Below are positions 15,576-27,140 of a stretch of 64,000 nucleotides of DNA, one piece after another. The notes beneath the pieces were generated by a model. The model worked only from the letters and a program-made list of their open reading frames with translations. It did no database searches and had not been told where the DNA came from. Positions within the stretch are counted from its first letter, which is position 1. Every line of letters begins with the position of its first letter. Origin of the DNA: Salinilacustrithrix flava (GTDB taxonomy: Bacteria; Actinomycetota; Acidimicrobiia; Acidimicrobiales; Salinilacustritrichaceae); the NCBI RefSeq assembly GCF_041228405.1, contig NZ_CP133888.1:1860001-1924000 (forward strand). Direction: 5' to 3'. Made by a program: the position numbers and the translations under genes.

Positions 15576-17075
15576 ATGCGTCGGATGCTCGGGCGGGCCT
15601 CCTTCCTCGTCCGCAAGGACCTCAACCTCGGCAACGTGCTCGAGCGCCTCGCCGCGGTCCACGGCGATCGGCGCCTCGTGACCGAGGCGCGGGGCGGCCT
15701 GGCCCTCACCCACCGCCAGGCCGCCAAGCGGGTCGCCCGCTGGGCCGGCGGCATCGCCGCCCGCACCGAGCCCGGCGACGTCGTCGTGGTCGCCACCCCG
15801 AACGGCTACCACCAGCTGCTGCTGTGCCTCGCCGTCGCCCGCGCCGGGTGCATCCCGGCCCCGGTGAACGATGCCATGCGCCCCGACGAGGTCCGCCACG
15901 TCATGGAGGACTCCGGCGCCGCCTTCGCCCTGCGCTCGGCCCACGAGGTCGACGGCCACGAGCCGGTGCGCCAGGCCGTCGCGGCCAGCGGCTCCGACGT
16001 CGCCGCGCTCTTCTACACCTCGGGCACCACCGGCAAGCCCAAGGGCGCCGCCCTCACCCACGATGCGCTGCTGGGCTCGCTGCGGGCCGGCGCGCTGGTA
16101 CCGGCGGGCCTGCGCGGGGACGAGGCCGTGGTCAGCCTCCCCGTCGCCCACATCATGGGCTTCGTCACGCTGCTCGGCCTCGCCGCCACGGGGACCGCGA
16201 CGTGGTTCTCGCCGCGCTTCCGCGCCGAGGAGATCCTCGACGCCATCGAGTCGCGGCGGCCCTCGGTGTTCATCGGCGTGCCCGCCATGTACCGCCTCCT
16301 CCTCGAAGCCGGCGCCGAGGAGCGAGACCTGGGCAGCATCCGCGTGTGGGGCTCGGGGGCCGACGTGATGCCGGCCGAGCTGGCCCAGCGGTTCAAGAAG
16401 ATGGGGGGCACGGTCCGCCTGCCCGGCGTCGGCGACATCGGCGAGGCCGCGTTCGCCGAGGGCTACGGCCTGGTGGAGACCGGCGGCGGCGTCGCCGCCA
16501 AGATCAGCCCGCCCTTCATGCGGCTCGGCACCGGCGACGCCATGGGGTTCCCCGTGCCCGGCTACCGGCTCCGGGTCGTGGGCGACGACGGCGAGACCGT
16601 CGCCACCGGCGCCACGGGTGAGCTCCTCGTCAAGGGGCCGGGCGTGCTGCGCGGCTACTGGCACGACGAGGCCGCCACCGCCGCCGTGCTGGACGACGAG
16701 GGGTGGCTGCACACCGGGGACCTGGCCCGGCGCGGCCCGCTCGGCTCCATCGTCTTCGCCGGTCGCAAGAAGGACGTGATCATGCGGGGCGGCTTCTCCG
16801 TCTACGCGGTCGAGGTCGAAGCGGTGCTCGAGGACCATCCCGACGTGCTCGAGGCCGCGGTCGTGCCGCTGCCCGACGACCGCCTCGGCGAGGTCCCCGC
16901 CGCCGCCGTCCGGTTGCGGGACGGGGTCGAGCTCGACGCGGCCGCGCTCGACGCCCACGCCCGCGAGCACCTGGCGCACTACAAGGTGCCGGCGCGCTAC
17001 GTGGCGGTCGACGACCTGCCTCGCACCGGGACCAACAAGGTCCAGCGGCGCGAGGTCATCGCCCTGCTCGCCTAG
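15576..17075 (+). CDS. AMP-forming acyl-CoA synthetase / ligase
   Basis: 499 residues. ANL-superfamily enzyme that adenylates a carboxylic acid and transfers it to CoA. Nucleotide-binding loop YTSGTTGKPKGA near residue 146, LPVAHIMG, the region EGYGLVETGG (A5 motif), TGDLARRG, the hinge GRKKDVIMRGGFSVY and the C-terminal catalytic lysine in TGTNKVQRRE. The acid substrate is not predictable. The aromatic and fatty acid types differ in the pocket, which I cannot read. Its stop codon shares the palindrome CTAG with the stop of the opposite gene. Confidence 0.9.
   Translation: MRRMLGRASFLVRKDLNLGNVLERLAAVHGDRRLVTEARGGLALTHRQAAKRVARWAGGIAARTEPGDVVVVATPNGYHQLLLCLAVARAGCIPAPVNDAMRPDEVRHVMEDSGAAFALRSAHEVDGHEPVRQAVAASGSDVAALFYTSGTTGKPKGAALTHDALLGSLRAGALVPAGLRGDEAVVSLPVAHIMGFVTLLGLAATGTATWFSPRFRAEEILDAIESRRPSVFIGVPAMYRLLLEAGAEERDLGSIRVWGSGADVMPAELAQRFKKMGGTVRLPGVGDIGEAAFAEGYGLVETGGGVAAKISPPFMRLGTGDAMGFPVPGYRLRVVGDDGETVATGATGELLVKGPGVLRGYWHDEAATAAVLDDEGWLHTGDLARRGPLGSIVFAGRKKDVIMRGGFSVYAVEVEAVLEDHPDVLEAAVVPLPDDRLGEVPAAAVRLRDGVELDAAALDAHAREHLAHYKVPARYVAVDDLPRTGTNKVQRREVIALLA
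17072..17075. other. Shared CTAG stop codon of two convergent genes
   Basis: CTAG gives TAG to the acyl-CoA synthetase (17073-17075) and, on the other strand, TAG to the HPF-fusion gene (17072-17074). The coding regions therefore overlap by four bases and no terminator can fit between them. Confidence 0.85.
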
Positions 17076-18505
17076 CCAGCGGGTGCGATCAGGCCGTAGT
17101 GGCCGTCGTCGCGGCGGTAGAGGACCCGGCCCCGATCGTGGTCGGCGTCGACGAAGAACAGCCACGGAGCGCCGCTGAGGTCGAGGTGCTCCCGGGCCTG
17201 GTCCACGGTGAAGCGGGGCGCCGGGTCCGGCTGGACCTCGACCGCCGCTGCCGTCGGCTCCGTCGGGTCCTCGTCGACGCCGCGGGCGTACTGCAGGCCG
17301 TAGGTGCCGTCGTCGCGCGCGTGGACGACCGCGTCCTGCCCGCTGGCGAGGTCGGTGAACAGGAAGAAGTCGTGGTCGAGCGCTTCCATGTCGAAGATGG
17401 CCTCGTCGACGGTGGCCTCCGCCGTGGTGAAGCTCTTGCGGCGCACGATCTCGCGCTCCGCCGCGGGGCGGGGCAGGTGGGGAGGCCGCTCCGTGGGGGC
17501 GTCGCCGCGGCGCCACTGCCCCTCGGGGCTGGATGGCCCTCGGCGCCGCAGGGTCTGGCGGTGCTCGGCCAGCTGGGTCAGGCGCCGACGGGCCCGGGCG
17601 TCCAGCAGGTCGATCGCCTCGGTCATCTCCGCCGCCCGCACCTGGGCGCGGACCGGTTCGCCGTCGACCAGCACGATGAGACGGGCCATCGCCGGGCGCT
17701 CGAGCGACGTGTCCGCCGACCGCTCCAGCCGGATGTCGGTGTGGAGCACCGGCCGGCCGACGTCGGCCAGCACCTTGGCGACCTTGTCCTCGGCGTAGGC
17801 GAGCTCGGACGACGTGACGGACCCGGCGGAGGAGATCTCGACCGTCCCGACGACGCTGCGCCCCTCGTCGTCCACGTCCTCGCCCGTCGCGACGGCCGCG
17901 GCCTCGTCCCACTGCTCCGAGATCAAGCCGTGCGCCACCCGGACGTGGATCCGGTTCGGCGACGGGTCGTCCCAGGCCAGCTCGAAGGTGTCCGGCCCCA
18001 CGCCGGTGACCGTCGGGATGGCACCCGCGCCCAGCTGGGGGCTGGCGTCCCACCAGCGGCGGAGGGCCTCGACACCGGCCAGATCGTCGCCGCCCTCGTG
18101 GAGGACGACGTCGGGCGCGCACTGCAGGATGGCGTCGTCGAGCCGCCCGTCGGCGAGCAGGCGTGCCCAGTCCTCGACGGCCCGCGCCGGGTGGTGGTCG
18201 TAGGCCACCACGGGTGCGGGGTTGCCCCGGGACGAGGCCGCCCCACCGGTCGCTGCGGGCTGTCGAGCACCGCTCAGGTCCCCGAAGCGGCTCTGGCGTG
18301 GGGACGTTCGTGTCCCGCGGCGGAGCACGACGTTCTCGGCGCGCAGGACGCCGTCGTCGCGCTGCACGTCGAAGTGCACCCGGGCCCCTCCGACCCGAGA
18401 CGCGGGATCCATCGCGCTGGCGCGGACGGCGTACCGCCGGCCGCCGCGCCGGATGACCCCCTCGCCGGTCGAGGGGTCGAACCACTGCACCACGCCATCA
18501 GGCAT
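17072..18505 (-). CDS. Cold-shock / SnoaL-like / long HPF ribosome-hibernation fusion
   Basis: 477 residues from ATG 18505, with AGGAGG nine bases upstream. Five parts: residues 1-65 cold-shock-like OB domain (GVVQWFDPSTGEGVI); 103-205 NTF2/SnoaL-like domain (ARLLADGRLDDAILQCAPDV ending in GLISEQWDE); 220-322 HPF/RaiA domain (ELAYAEDKVAKVL, then a basic helix ending in QTLRRR); 351-410 S30AE C-terminal dimerisation domain (REIVRRKSF, then DDGTYGLQY); 430-477 a second such domain ending in DDGHYGLIAP. HPF proteins dimerise ribosomes in stationary phase, and a cold-shock domain would add RNA binding. Normal long HPF is about 180-240 residues. Its neighbours are stress and storage genes. A TAGGGT box is at 18546-18551 on the reverse strand. 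Confidence 0.85.
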   Translation of the reverse strand: MPDGVVQWFDPSTGEGVIRRGGRRYAVRASAMDPASRVGGARVHFDVQRDDGVLRAENVVLRRGTRTSPRQSRFGDLSGARQPAATGGAASSRGNPAPVVAYDHHPARAVEDWARLLADGRLDDAILQCAPDVVLHEGGDDLAGVEALRRWWDASPQLGAGAIPTVTGVGPDTFELAWDDPSPNRIHVRVAHGLISEQWDEAAAVATGEDVDDEGRSVVGTVEISSAGSVTSSELAYAEDKVAKVLADVGRPVLHTDIRLERSADTSLERPAMARLIVLVDGEPVRAQVRAAEMTEAIDLLDARARRRLTQLAEHRQTLRRRGPSSPEGQWRRGDAPTERPPHLPRPAAEREIVRRKSFTTAEATVDEAIFDMEALDHDFFLFTDLASGQDAVVHARDDGTYGLQYARGVDEDPTEPTAAAVEVQPDPAPRFTVDQAREHLDLSGAPWLFFVDADHDRGRVLYRRDDGHYGLIAPAG

Positions 18506-18701
18506 CGGACTGGCCTCCTGGGTTGCGACTCGGCAGGTGCCGACCACCCTAGGGAGGGCTGGCCGGGCGTTCCGCTCGCCCCCAGGCTGCGCCGCCGGCC
18601 CCGGGTGGGGAAGGGTCCTTCGTCATGCGCTCGGGGTGGCGCGGATGCCACCGCGGCGCGCCCCTGGCTCGATCCGTGCCACGCTCCCCGCCGCATGTCA
18701 C

Positions 18702-18727
18702 GTATCTCCCGATCGTCTCGTGGGTAT
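18702..18727 (+). promoter_or_regulatory. SigF/SigB-like promoter of the trehalose operon
   Basis: GTAT (18702-18705), 16 bases, GGGTAT (18722-18727), close to the actinobacterial SigF pattern GTTT-N15/17-GGGTAT. Transcription would begin near 18736, at GTG 18737. A SigF-type sigma factor gene is at 57564-58304 in the same window. Confidence 0.45.
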
Positions 18728-18736
18728 CGGTCCCCG

Positions 18737-20859
<2,123 letters not shown>

Positions 20860-20863
<4 letters not shown>

Positions 20864-23553
20864 CGCCCACGGCGACGTACCGGCTCCAGCTGCACGGCGG
20901 CAACACCCTCGACGACGCTCGGGCCCGCCTCCCGCTGCTCGCCGACCTCGGCGTGTCGCACGTGTACCTGTCACCGATCCTGCGGGCGGTGCCGGGCTCG
21001 ATGCACGGCTACGACGTGGTCGATCACGCCAGCGTGGCCCCTGACCTCGGTGGTGACGAGGCCTGGCAGCGCTTCAGCGACGAGGCGCGCCACCTCGGCC
21101 TCGGCGTCGTCGTCGACGTCGTGCCCAACCACGTGTCCATCGAGGGCGGGCACAACCAGCGCTGGCTCGACGTGCTCGAGCACGGCGCGTCCTCGTCCTC
21201 CGCCGAGTGGTTCGACATCGACTGGGTCGGGCGGGAGGACTACCAGAAGGGCATCGTCGTGCTGCCCGTGCTCGGCGATCTCTACGGCGAGCTGCTCGCC
21301 GCCGGGGACCTGGCCGTGGGGCGGGACGGCGTGCGGTTCCGGGCCGAGGCGCCCGGCCACCGCTTCCCGCTCGCCCCTCGCAGCCTGCCGCTGCTTCTGC
21401 ACCCCGCAGCGGACCGCCTCGCCGACACCCCCGATGCAGATCCGCTCGCTGCATCCTCGCTGGCCTTCGTCGCCGACACCCTCGACGACCTCGAGCCGGC
21501 GACCACCGACCGGGCCCGTCGACGCCGCGCCCGGCACCTCGACGTGGTGCAGGACCTGCTCCGTCGCCTCCTCGGCCAGCCGGCCGTCGCGGCCGCGGTC
21601 GATGCCGAGATCGACGCGGTGAACGCCGACCCCGACGCCCTCCACCGGCTCCTGGACGAGCAGCACTACCGCCTCGCCTACTGGCGCACCGGCGCACGCG
21701 AGCTGGACTACCGGCGCTTCTTCGACATCACCACCCTCGTGGCCATCCGGGTGGAGCGCGACCGCGTGTTCGACGCCGTCCACGAGCTCCCGCTGCGCTG
21801 GCTGGACGAGGGCCGCATCGACGGGCTCCGCATCGACCACCCAGACGGCCTCGCCGACCCCGGCGGCTACGTGCACCGGCTCCGCCACGCGGCACCCGAC
21901 GCGTGGATCGTCGTCGAGAAGATCCTCGAGGGCGACGAGTGGCTGCCCGAGGACTGGCCGGTCGACGGGACCACCGGATACGAGGCCATGCGCCTGCTCA
22001 ACGGCGTCCTCGTCGACCCGGACGGGCTCGGTGCCCTGGCCGCGGTGGAGCGACGGGCGCACGAGCTGTGCGGCATGGAGGCGCCCGAGCCCGAGGAGGT
22101 CGTGCTCGAGTCCAAGCGGTACGCGGTGGAGGAGCTGCTCGCCGCCGAGCTCGAGCGCGTCGTCGACGTGGCGCTGCGCGTCGCCGAGACCCGCCCGCTG
22201 CACCGGGACCACCCCCGCGACGACCTCCGCCGGGCGATCGCCGCGCTGGCCGTGGGCTTCGACGTGTACCGCTCCTACGTCGTGCCCGGCGTCGACGGCG
22301 GGGCGAGCACGGTGAGCGCCACCGACGTCGAGCACATCGACGAGGCGGCCAGGAAGGCCAAGGACGCCACCGACGTCGACCCGAGGCTCATCGACTTCCT
22401 GGCCGACGTGCTGACGCTGCGGGCGGTGGACCCCGAGGAGGGTCCGACCGACGACGAGCGGGCGCTGGTGGTGCGGTTCCAGCAGCTGACCGGCCCGGCC
22501 ACGGCGAAGGGCCTGGAGGACACCGCCTGGTACCGGCTCGGCCGCTTCATCGCCGCGGCCGAGGTCGGGGGCGACCCGCTGCACCCCGCCGTCTCCGTCG
22601 ACGACCTCCACGACGCCTGCCGCCACCGCCAGGCGCACTGGCCCCGCACCATGACCACGCTGTCGACCCACGACACCAAGCGCAGCGCCGACGTGCGAGC
22701 CCGGCTCGACGTGCTCAGCGAGCCCACGCTCGAGCCGTCGTGGCCCGCGCTGGCCGAGCGATGGCTGCCCCGCCTGCTCCGACGCTGGCCGGACGATGTG
22801 GAGCCCGACGCCACCACGCTCCTCGTCGCGCTGCAGACCCTGCTCGGCGCCTGGCCCATCAGCAGCGACCGCCTCGAGGCCTACCTGGTGAAGGCCGCCC
22901 GGGAGGCCAAGCGCCGCACGTCCTGGACGAAGGTCGACGAGGGGTTCGAAGCCGGCCTGGCCGCGCTCGCCGGCATCGCCGACGACCCCGAGGCGGTCGA
23001 CGACCTCGCGGCCGACGCGTCCGTCCTCGAACGCCACGGCTGGTGGAACAGCCAGGTGCAGGCCGCCATCGGCCTGCTGCAGCCCGGCATCCCGGACGTG
23101 TACCAGGGCACCGAGGTCATCGACCTGTCGCTGGTGGACCCGGACAACCGGCGTCCGGTGGACCACGAGGTCATCGCCGGCGAGCTCGACGACCTGGACC
23201 CGATGCGCGCGCCGGCGCTCGGACCAATCGCCAAGCTGGCGCTGACCACCGCCTGCCTCCGCCTGCGCCGCCGCCGCCCGGATGCCTTCGGCGCCGGTGA
23301 GGCCGGTGCCCACGTCCCGCTGGTCGCGTCCGGCCCCGATGCCGACCGGATCGTCGCGTTCACCCGAGGCGACCAGGTGGCGCTCGTCGCCGTCCGCTTC
23401 CCGAGCCGCGGCCCGGTCGCGGCCGGCACCACCGTCGATCTGCCGGCGGGGGAGTGGTCGCCGGTCTTCGGCGGTCACCCCGTCGAGGGCGGCACGATCG
23501 ACCTCGCCGACCTCCTCGGCGAGGCCCCCGTCGCCGTCCTGGAGGCCCCGTGA
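20860..23553 (+). CDS. treY: Maltooligosyltrehalose synthase
   Basis: 897 residues from GTG 20860, overlapping the glgX stop by four bases (GTGA). Isomerises the reducing-end alpha-1,4 bond of maltodextrin to alpha,alpha-1,1. Opens with TYRLQLHGGNTLDDA and SHVYLSPIL. Catalytic regions are VVPNHVS, DGLRIDHPDGL (nucleophile Asp), VEKIL (Glu) and STHDTKRS (Asp). C-terminal GIPDVYQGTEV is typical. Length is at the upper end for TreY. Together with glgX and treZ it converts glycogen to trehalose without a free sugar-nucleotide. Confidence 0.95.
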
Positions 23554-25316
23554 AGCGGTTCAGGGTGTGGGCGCCGGACGCGTCCGAGGTGGCGCTGCAC
23601 GTTGATGGACACGACGTCCCGGCGACGCCGGCCGACGGCGGCTGGTGGGTGGCCCATGCCGAGGCCGGCCACGGCACCCGCTACGGCTGGCGCCTCGACG
23701 GTGCCGACCCGTTGCCCGACCCGCGCTCGCGCTGGCAGCCCGACGGCGTCCACGGCCTCTCGGCGGTGGACGCGCCGGACGAGACCGACTTCGCGTGGAC
23801 CGACCAGCACTGGCGGGGGTTCCACCTGCCCGGAGCCGTGCTCTACGAGCTCCACGTCGGCACGTTCAGCCCCGAGGGCACCTTCGACGGGGTCGTCGAG
23901 CGGCTGCCCCACCTGGTGGACCTCGGCGTCGACGCCATCGAGCTGCTACCGGTGGCCGCCTTCCCCGGCGACCGGGGCTGGGGCTACGACGGCACCTTCC
24001 CCCACGCCGTGCACGACGCCTACGGCGGCCCCGCCGGGCTGCGCCGGCTGGTCGACGCCGCCCACGCCGCCGGCATCGGCGTGGTGCTCGACGTCGTGCA
24101 CAACCACCTCGGTCCCGACGGCAACCACCTCGGTGCCTTCGGCCCGTACTTCTCCGAGCGCCACCAGACGAACTGGGGCGCGGCCGTGAACCTCGACGGC
24201 CCGGGCAGCGGCGAGGTGCGCCGCTACTTCGTCGAGCACCTCACCGGCTGGCAGCGAGACCTGCACCTCGACGGCTTCCGGCTCGACGCCGTCCACGCCC
24301 TGGTCGACGACTCCGCCACCCACCTGCTCGAGCAGCTGGCCGACGAGGTCGCCGCCACGGCCGCCCACACCGGCCGGTCGTGCTGGCTCATCGCCGAGAG
24401 CGACCGCAACGACCCCCGCTACGTCCTGCCGGCCTCCGCCGGTGGCATGGGGCTCGATGCGTCCTGGGCCGACGAGTGGCACCACGCCCTGCACGCCGTG
24501 CTCACCGGGGAGACCGACGGCTACTACGAGGACTTCGGCACGCTCGACCACCTGGTGCGGGGTCTGCAGCAGGCCTGGGTCTACGCCGGCGACTGGTCCG
24601 AGCACCGCCAGCGGGTGCACGGCCGCTCGCCGGCCGGCCTGCCGGGCCACGCCTTCGTCGTCTCGGTGCAGAACCACGACCAGATCGGCAACCGCGCCAC
24701 CGGTGATCGCATCGGCCACGGCACCTCCGACGGCCGGCTCCGCATCGGTGCCGCCCTGCTGCTCACCAGCCCGTTCGTGCCGATGCTGTTCCAGGGCGAG
24801 GAGTGGTCGGCGTCGTCACCGTTCCGCTACTTCACCGACCACCAGGACGCCGCGCTCGGCCAGGCCGTCACCGAGGGGCGCACCCACGAGTTCGCCCACT
24901 TCGGCTGGGACCCCACCGACGTCCCCGATCCCCAGGACCGGACCACGTTCGAGTCCTCGGTGCTGCGCTGGGACGAGGTCGGGGAGTCCGGCCACGCCGA
25001 GTTGCTGCAGTGGCACCGCGACCTCATCGCCCTGCGCCGCCGCCACCCGTCGCTCACCGACGGCCGGTGGAGCGCGCAGGAGATCGACCACGACGCTGAG
25101 GTCGGCTGGATCCGCATCCGCCGCGGCGACGTGCTCGTGGTGGTGAACCTCGGGGCGGCCCCGGTGTCGGTCCCGGTCCCCGACGGCTTCGTGCTCGCCG
25201 GGGTGGAGGGTCGCCCGCTCGCCGCCGGCGCCACCCGCAACGCCGATGTGGTCGCCCTCGACCCCGACGGCGTCGCCATCCTGAATCTGGCAGCGGAGGC
25301 GGAACGCCAGTCCTGA
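23550..25316 (+). CDS. treZ: Maltooligosyltrehalose trehalohydrolase
   Basis: 588 residues from GTG 23550 (GTGA overlap with treY). Cleaves trehalose from the end of maltooligosyltrehalose. N-terminal RFRVWAPDASEVALHV is the E-set/CBM48 domain. Then YELHVGTFSPEGTF, VVHNHLGPDGN, DGFRLDAVHA (Asp), LIAESD (Glu) and VQNHDQIGN (Asp). FQGEEW follows. The last 20 bases overlap the left arm of an inverted repeat, so the final residues AAEAERQS may be a late addition. Ends the operon. Confidence 0.95.
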   Translation: MKRFRVWAPDASEVALHVDGHDVPATPADGGWWVAHAEAGHGTRYGWRLDGADPLPDPRSRWQPDGVHGLSAVDAPDETDFAWTDQHWRGFHLPGAVLYELHVGTFSPEGTFDGVVERLPHLVDLGVDAIELLPVAAFPGDRGWGYDGTFPHAVHDAYGGPAGLRRLVDAAHAAGIGVVLDVVHNHLGPDGNHLGAFGPYFSERHQTNWGAAVNLDGPGSGEVRRYFVEHLTGWQRDLHLDGFRLDAVHALVDDSATHLLEQLADEVAATAAHTGRSCWLIAESDRNDPRYVLPASAGGMGLDASWADEWHHALHAVLTGETDGYYEDFGTLDHLVRGLQQAWVYAGDWSEHRQRVHGRSPAGLPGHAFVVSVQNHDQIGNRATGDRIGHGTSDGRLRIGAALLLTSPFVPMLFQGEEWSASSPFRYFTDHQDAALGQAVTEGRTHEFAHFGWDPTDVPDPQDRTTFESSVLRWDEVGESGHAELLQWHRDLIALRRRHPSLTDGRWSAQEIDHDAEVGWIRIRRGDVLVVVNLGAAPVSVPVPDGFVLAGVEGRPLAAGATRNADVVALDPDGVAILNLAAEAERQS

Positions 25317-25365
25317 ATCCGGCCCCGAGCTGAAGCGGCAGTGTTCCGCAGCCGCTGCCAGATTC
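25283..25365. repeat. 23-base inverted repeat at the treZ end (repeat copies A1/A2)
   Basis: Arms 25283-25305 and 25343-25365 pair over 23 bases with only a three-base mismatch in the middle, separated by 37 bases. Both contain the core CTGGCAGCGGCTGCGGAAC (the left arm reads AGG for CTG). The same core recurs at 32310-32328 and 40043-40061. It may act as a bidirectional terminator or a REP-like element between treZ and the convergent gene. Confidence 0.7.
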
Positions 25366-25399
25366 CCGCGGAGGTCCCGAACTGGCGCAGGGTTCCGAT

Positions 25400-25903
25400 T
25401 CAGTCGGGGGCGTTCGCCGGGTCCTGCAGGTCGATGGTGAGGCGGTCGTCGACGACCTCGGTGGCGTAGACGCGCAGGCCCGCGCCGGACCGGGGGAAGG
25501 TGGTGTCCCGGTCGCACGACGCCGGCTGGGCGTCGTCGATGGTGAACAGGTCGACCTCGGGGTCGAAGGTGAGCGTGCACTCGGGCCGGTCGGGCACGAA
25601 GGCGCTGAGCGCGATCCAGCCCGTGGTTGGGTCGCCGCCCTGGTGGTCGACGTAGATGGAGCGGGAGAAGTTGGCCGGGTCCGGGAACAGGATCGGCTGG
25701 CCGTCCTCGTCGATGATGCGGGCCAGGTTCTCGACCCGGCCGGCGTCGAAGCGGTCGTCGCCGAGGCGGACCTGCACGTCGCCGCGGCTGGCCAGGTTGG
25801 CCACGAGGAAGGCGGTGCCCAGCGCGACGACGACGCCGACCACGGCGACGGCGACGGCCCGACCGGTGTGGCCTCGGCCGCGTCGCTTGGCGACCGGGCT
25901 CAT
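25400..25903 (-). CDS. Hypothetical protein with N-terminal membrane anchor
   Basis: 167 residues from ATG 25903. A basic start (MSPVAKRRGRGHTGR) is followed by one hydrophobic helix (residues 16-39), so the rest should lie outside the membrane. The outer part has two Cys (residues about 121 and 142) that could form a disulfide. It contains PILFPDPANFSRSIYVDHQGGDP and no recognised domain. Divergent from sucC. The function is unknown. Confidence 0.75.
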   Translation of the reverse strand: MSPVAKRRGRGHTGRAVAVAVVGVVVALGTAFLVANLASRGDVQVRLGDDRFDAGRVENLARIIDEDGQPILFPDPANFSRSIYVDHQGGDPTTGWIALSAFVPDRPECTLTFDPEVDLFTIDDAQPASCDRDTTFPRSGAGLRVYATEVVDDRLTIDLQDPANAPD

Positions 25904-25934
25904 CGTGATTGGCCGGGGCTGGTGGGCATCCTCC

Positions 25935-25940
25935 TAGTAT
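25935..25940 (+). promoter_or_regulatory. Probable -10 box for sucCD
   Basis: TAGTAT, 45 bases before ATG 25986. The transcript would have a leader of about 38 bases containing AAGGGAAG as ribosome-binding site. No clear -35 is seen. Confidence 0.4.
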
Positions 25941-25985
25941 CCGGCCGAAGGCCGCCCCGGCCCAAGCCAGACAAGGGAAGCACGC

Positions 25986-27140
25986 ATGGACCTCCTCGAA
26001 TACCAGGGCAAGCAGTTCTTCGCCCGCTACGGCATCCCCGTGAGCGACGGCGAGGCCGTCACCACGGTGGACGACGCAGTGGCGGTCGCCGACCGCATCG
26101 GATACCCGGTCGTGGTCAAGGCCCAGGTCCACGTCGGTGGCCGCGGCAAGGCCGGCGGCGTGAAGCTGGCCGACGACGCCGACGCGGTGCGCGAGCACGC
26201 CGGCAACATCCTCGGCCTCGACATCAAGGGCCACGTCGTCCGCACGATCTGGATCGAGGTCGCCTCCGACATCGCCGAGGAGTACTACGCCTCCTTCACC
26301 CTCGACCGCTCCGCCAAGAAGCACCTCGGCATGCTCTCCGCCGAGGGCGGCGTCGAGATCGAGACGGTGGCCGAGGAGAACCCCGACGCCATCGCCAAGA
26401 TCTGGATCGATCCGGTCGACGGCCTGTCCGAGGCCGACGCCCGCGACTGGGTGGAGCGGGCGAACCTGAACCCCGACGCCACCGAGGGCGCCGTCGACAT
26501 CCTCCGCAAGCTGTACACCGCGTACACCGAGGGCGACGCCGATCTCACCGAGATCAACCCCCTCATCCTCAAGCCCACCGGCGAGGTCCACGCCCTCGAC
26601 GCCAAGGTCACCCTCGACGGCAACTCCACGTTCCGCCACGAGGACTACAGCGAGTACGAGCAGACCCAGGTGCGCGACGAGCGCGAGGAGGACGCCCACA
26701 GCAAGGGCCTCCAGTACGTCGGTCTCGACGGCTACGTCGGCGTGATCGCCAACGGCGCCGGCCTGGCCATGTCCACGGTCGACATCGTCAACCAGGTGGG
26801 CGGCAAGCCGGCGAACTTCCTCGACATCGGCGGCGGCGCCAACGCCGAGGTCATGGCCGGTGCCCTCGAGGTCATCAACAACGACCCGAAGGTCAAGGCC
26901 ATCTTCATCAACATCTTCGGTGGCATCACCAAGGGCGACGAGGTCGCCAACGGCATCGTCACCGCCCTCGAGCGCGTCGACATCGACGCCCCGATCGTCA
27001 TCCGCATCGACGGCACCAACGCCGCCGAGGGCCGGGAGATCCTGAGCCGTCACGAGTCCGCCTCGCTCATCAGCAAGCCCACCATGGTGGAGGCCGCCGA
27101 GACGGTCGTCGCCCTGGCCAAGGAAAGGGGTGGCCAGTAA
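25986..27140 (+). CDS. sucC: Succinyl-CoA synthetase, beta subunit
   Basis: 384 residues. Substrate-level phosphorylation step of the TCA cycle. ATP-grasp N-terminal domain starts MDLLEYQGKQFFARYGIPV. VVKAQVHVGGRGKAGGVKL binds nucleotide. EINPLIL supplies metal-binding residues. DGNSTFRHEDY is present, and the C-terminal CoA-ligase-like domain has FLDIGGGA and NIFGGITKGDEVANGI. Full length. AAGGGAAG lies eight bases before ATG. It is joined to sucD by TAATG. Confidence 0.97.
   Translation: MDLLEYQGKQFFARYGIPVSDGEAVTTVDDAVAVADRIGYPVVVKAQVHVGGRGKAGGVKLADDADAVREHAGNILGLDIKGHVVRTIWIEVASDIAEEYYASFTLDRSAKKHLGMLSAEGGVEIETVAEENPDAIAKIWIDPVDGLSEADARDWVERANLNPDATEGAVDILRKLYTAYTEGDADLTEINPLILKPTGEVHALDAKVTLDGNSTFRHEDYSEYEQTQVRDEREEDAHSKGLQYVGLDGYVGVIANGAGLAMSTVDIVNQVGGKPANFLDIGGGANAEVMAGALEVINNDPKVKAIFINIFGGITKGDEVANGIVTALERVDIDAPIVIRIDGTNAAEGREILSRHESASLISKPTMVEAAETVVALAKERGGQ

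Noticed and set aside
24816..27053. Long reverse frame across treZ end and sucC
   Set aside because: Shadow of two well-supported forward genes. The only real reverse gene there is 25400-25903.
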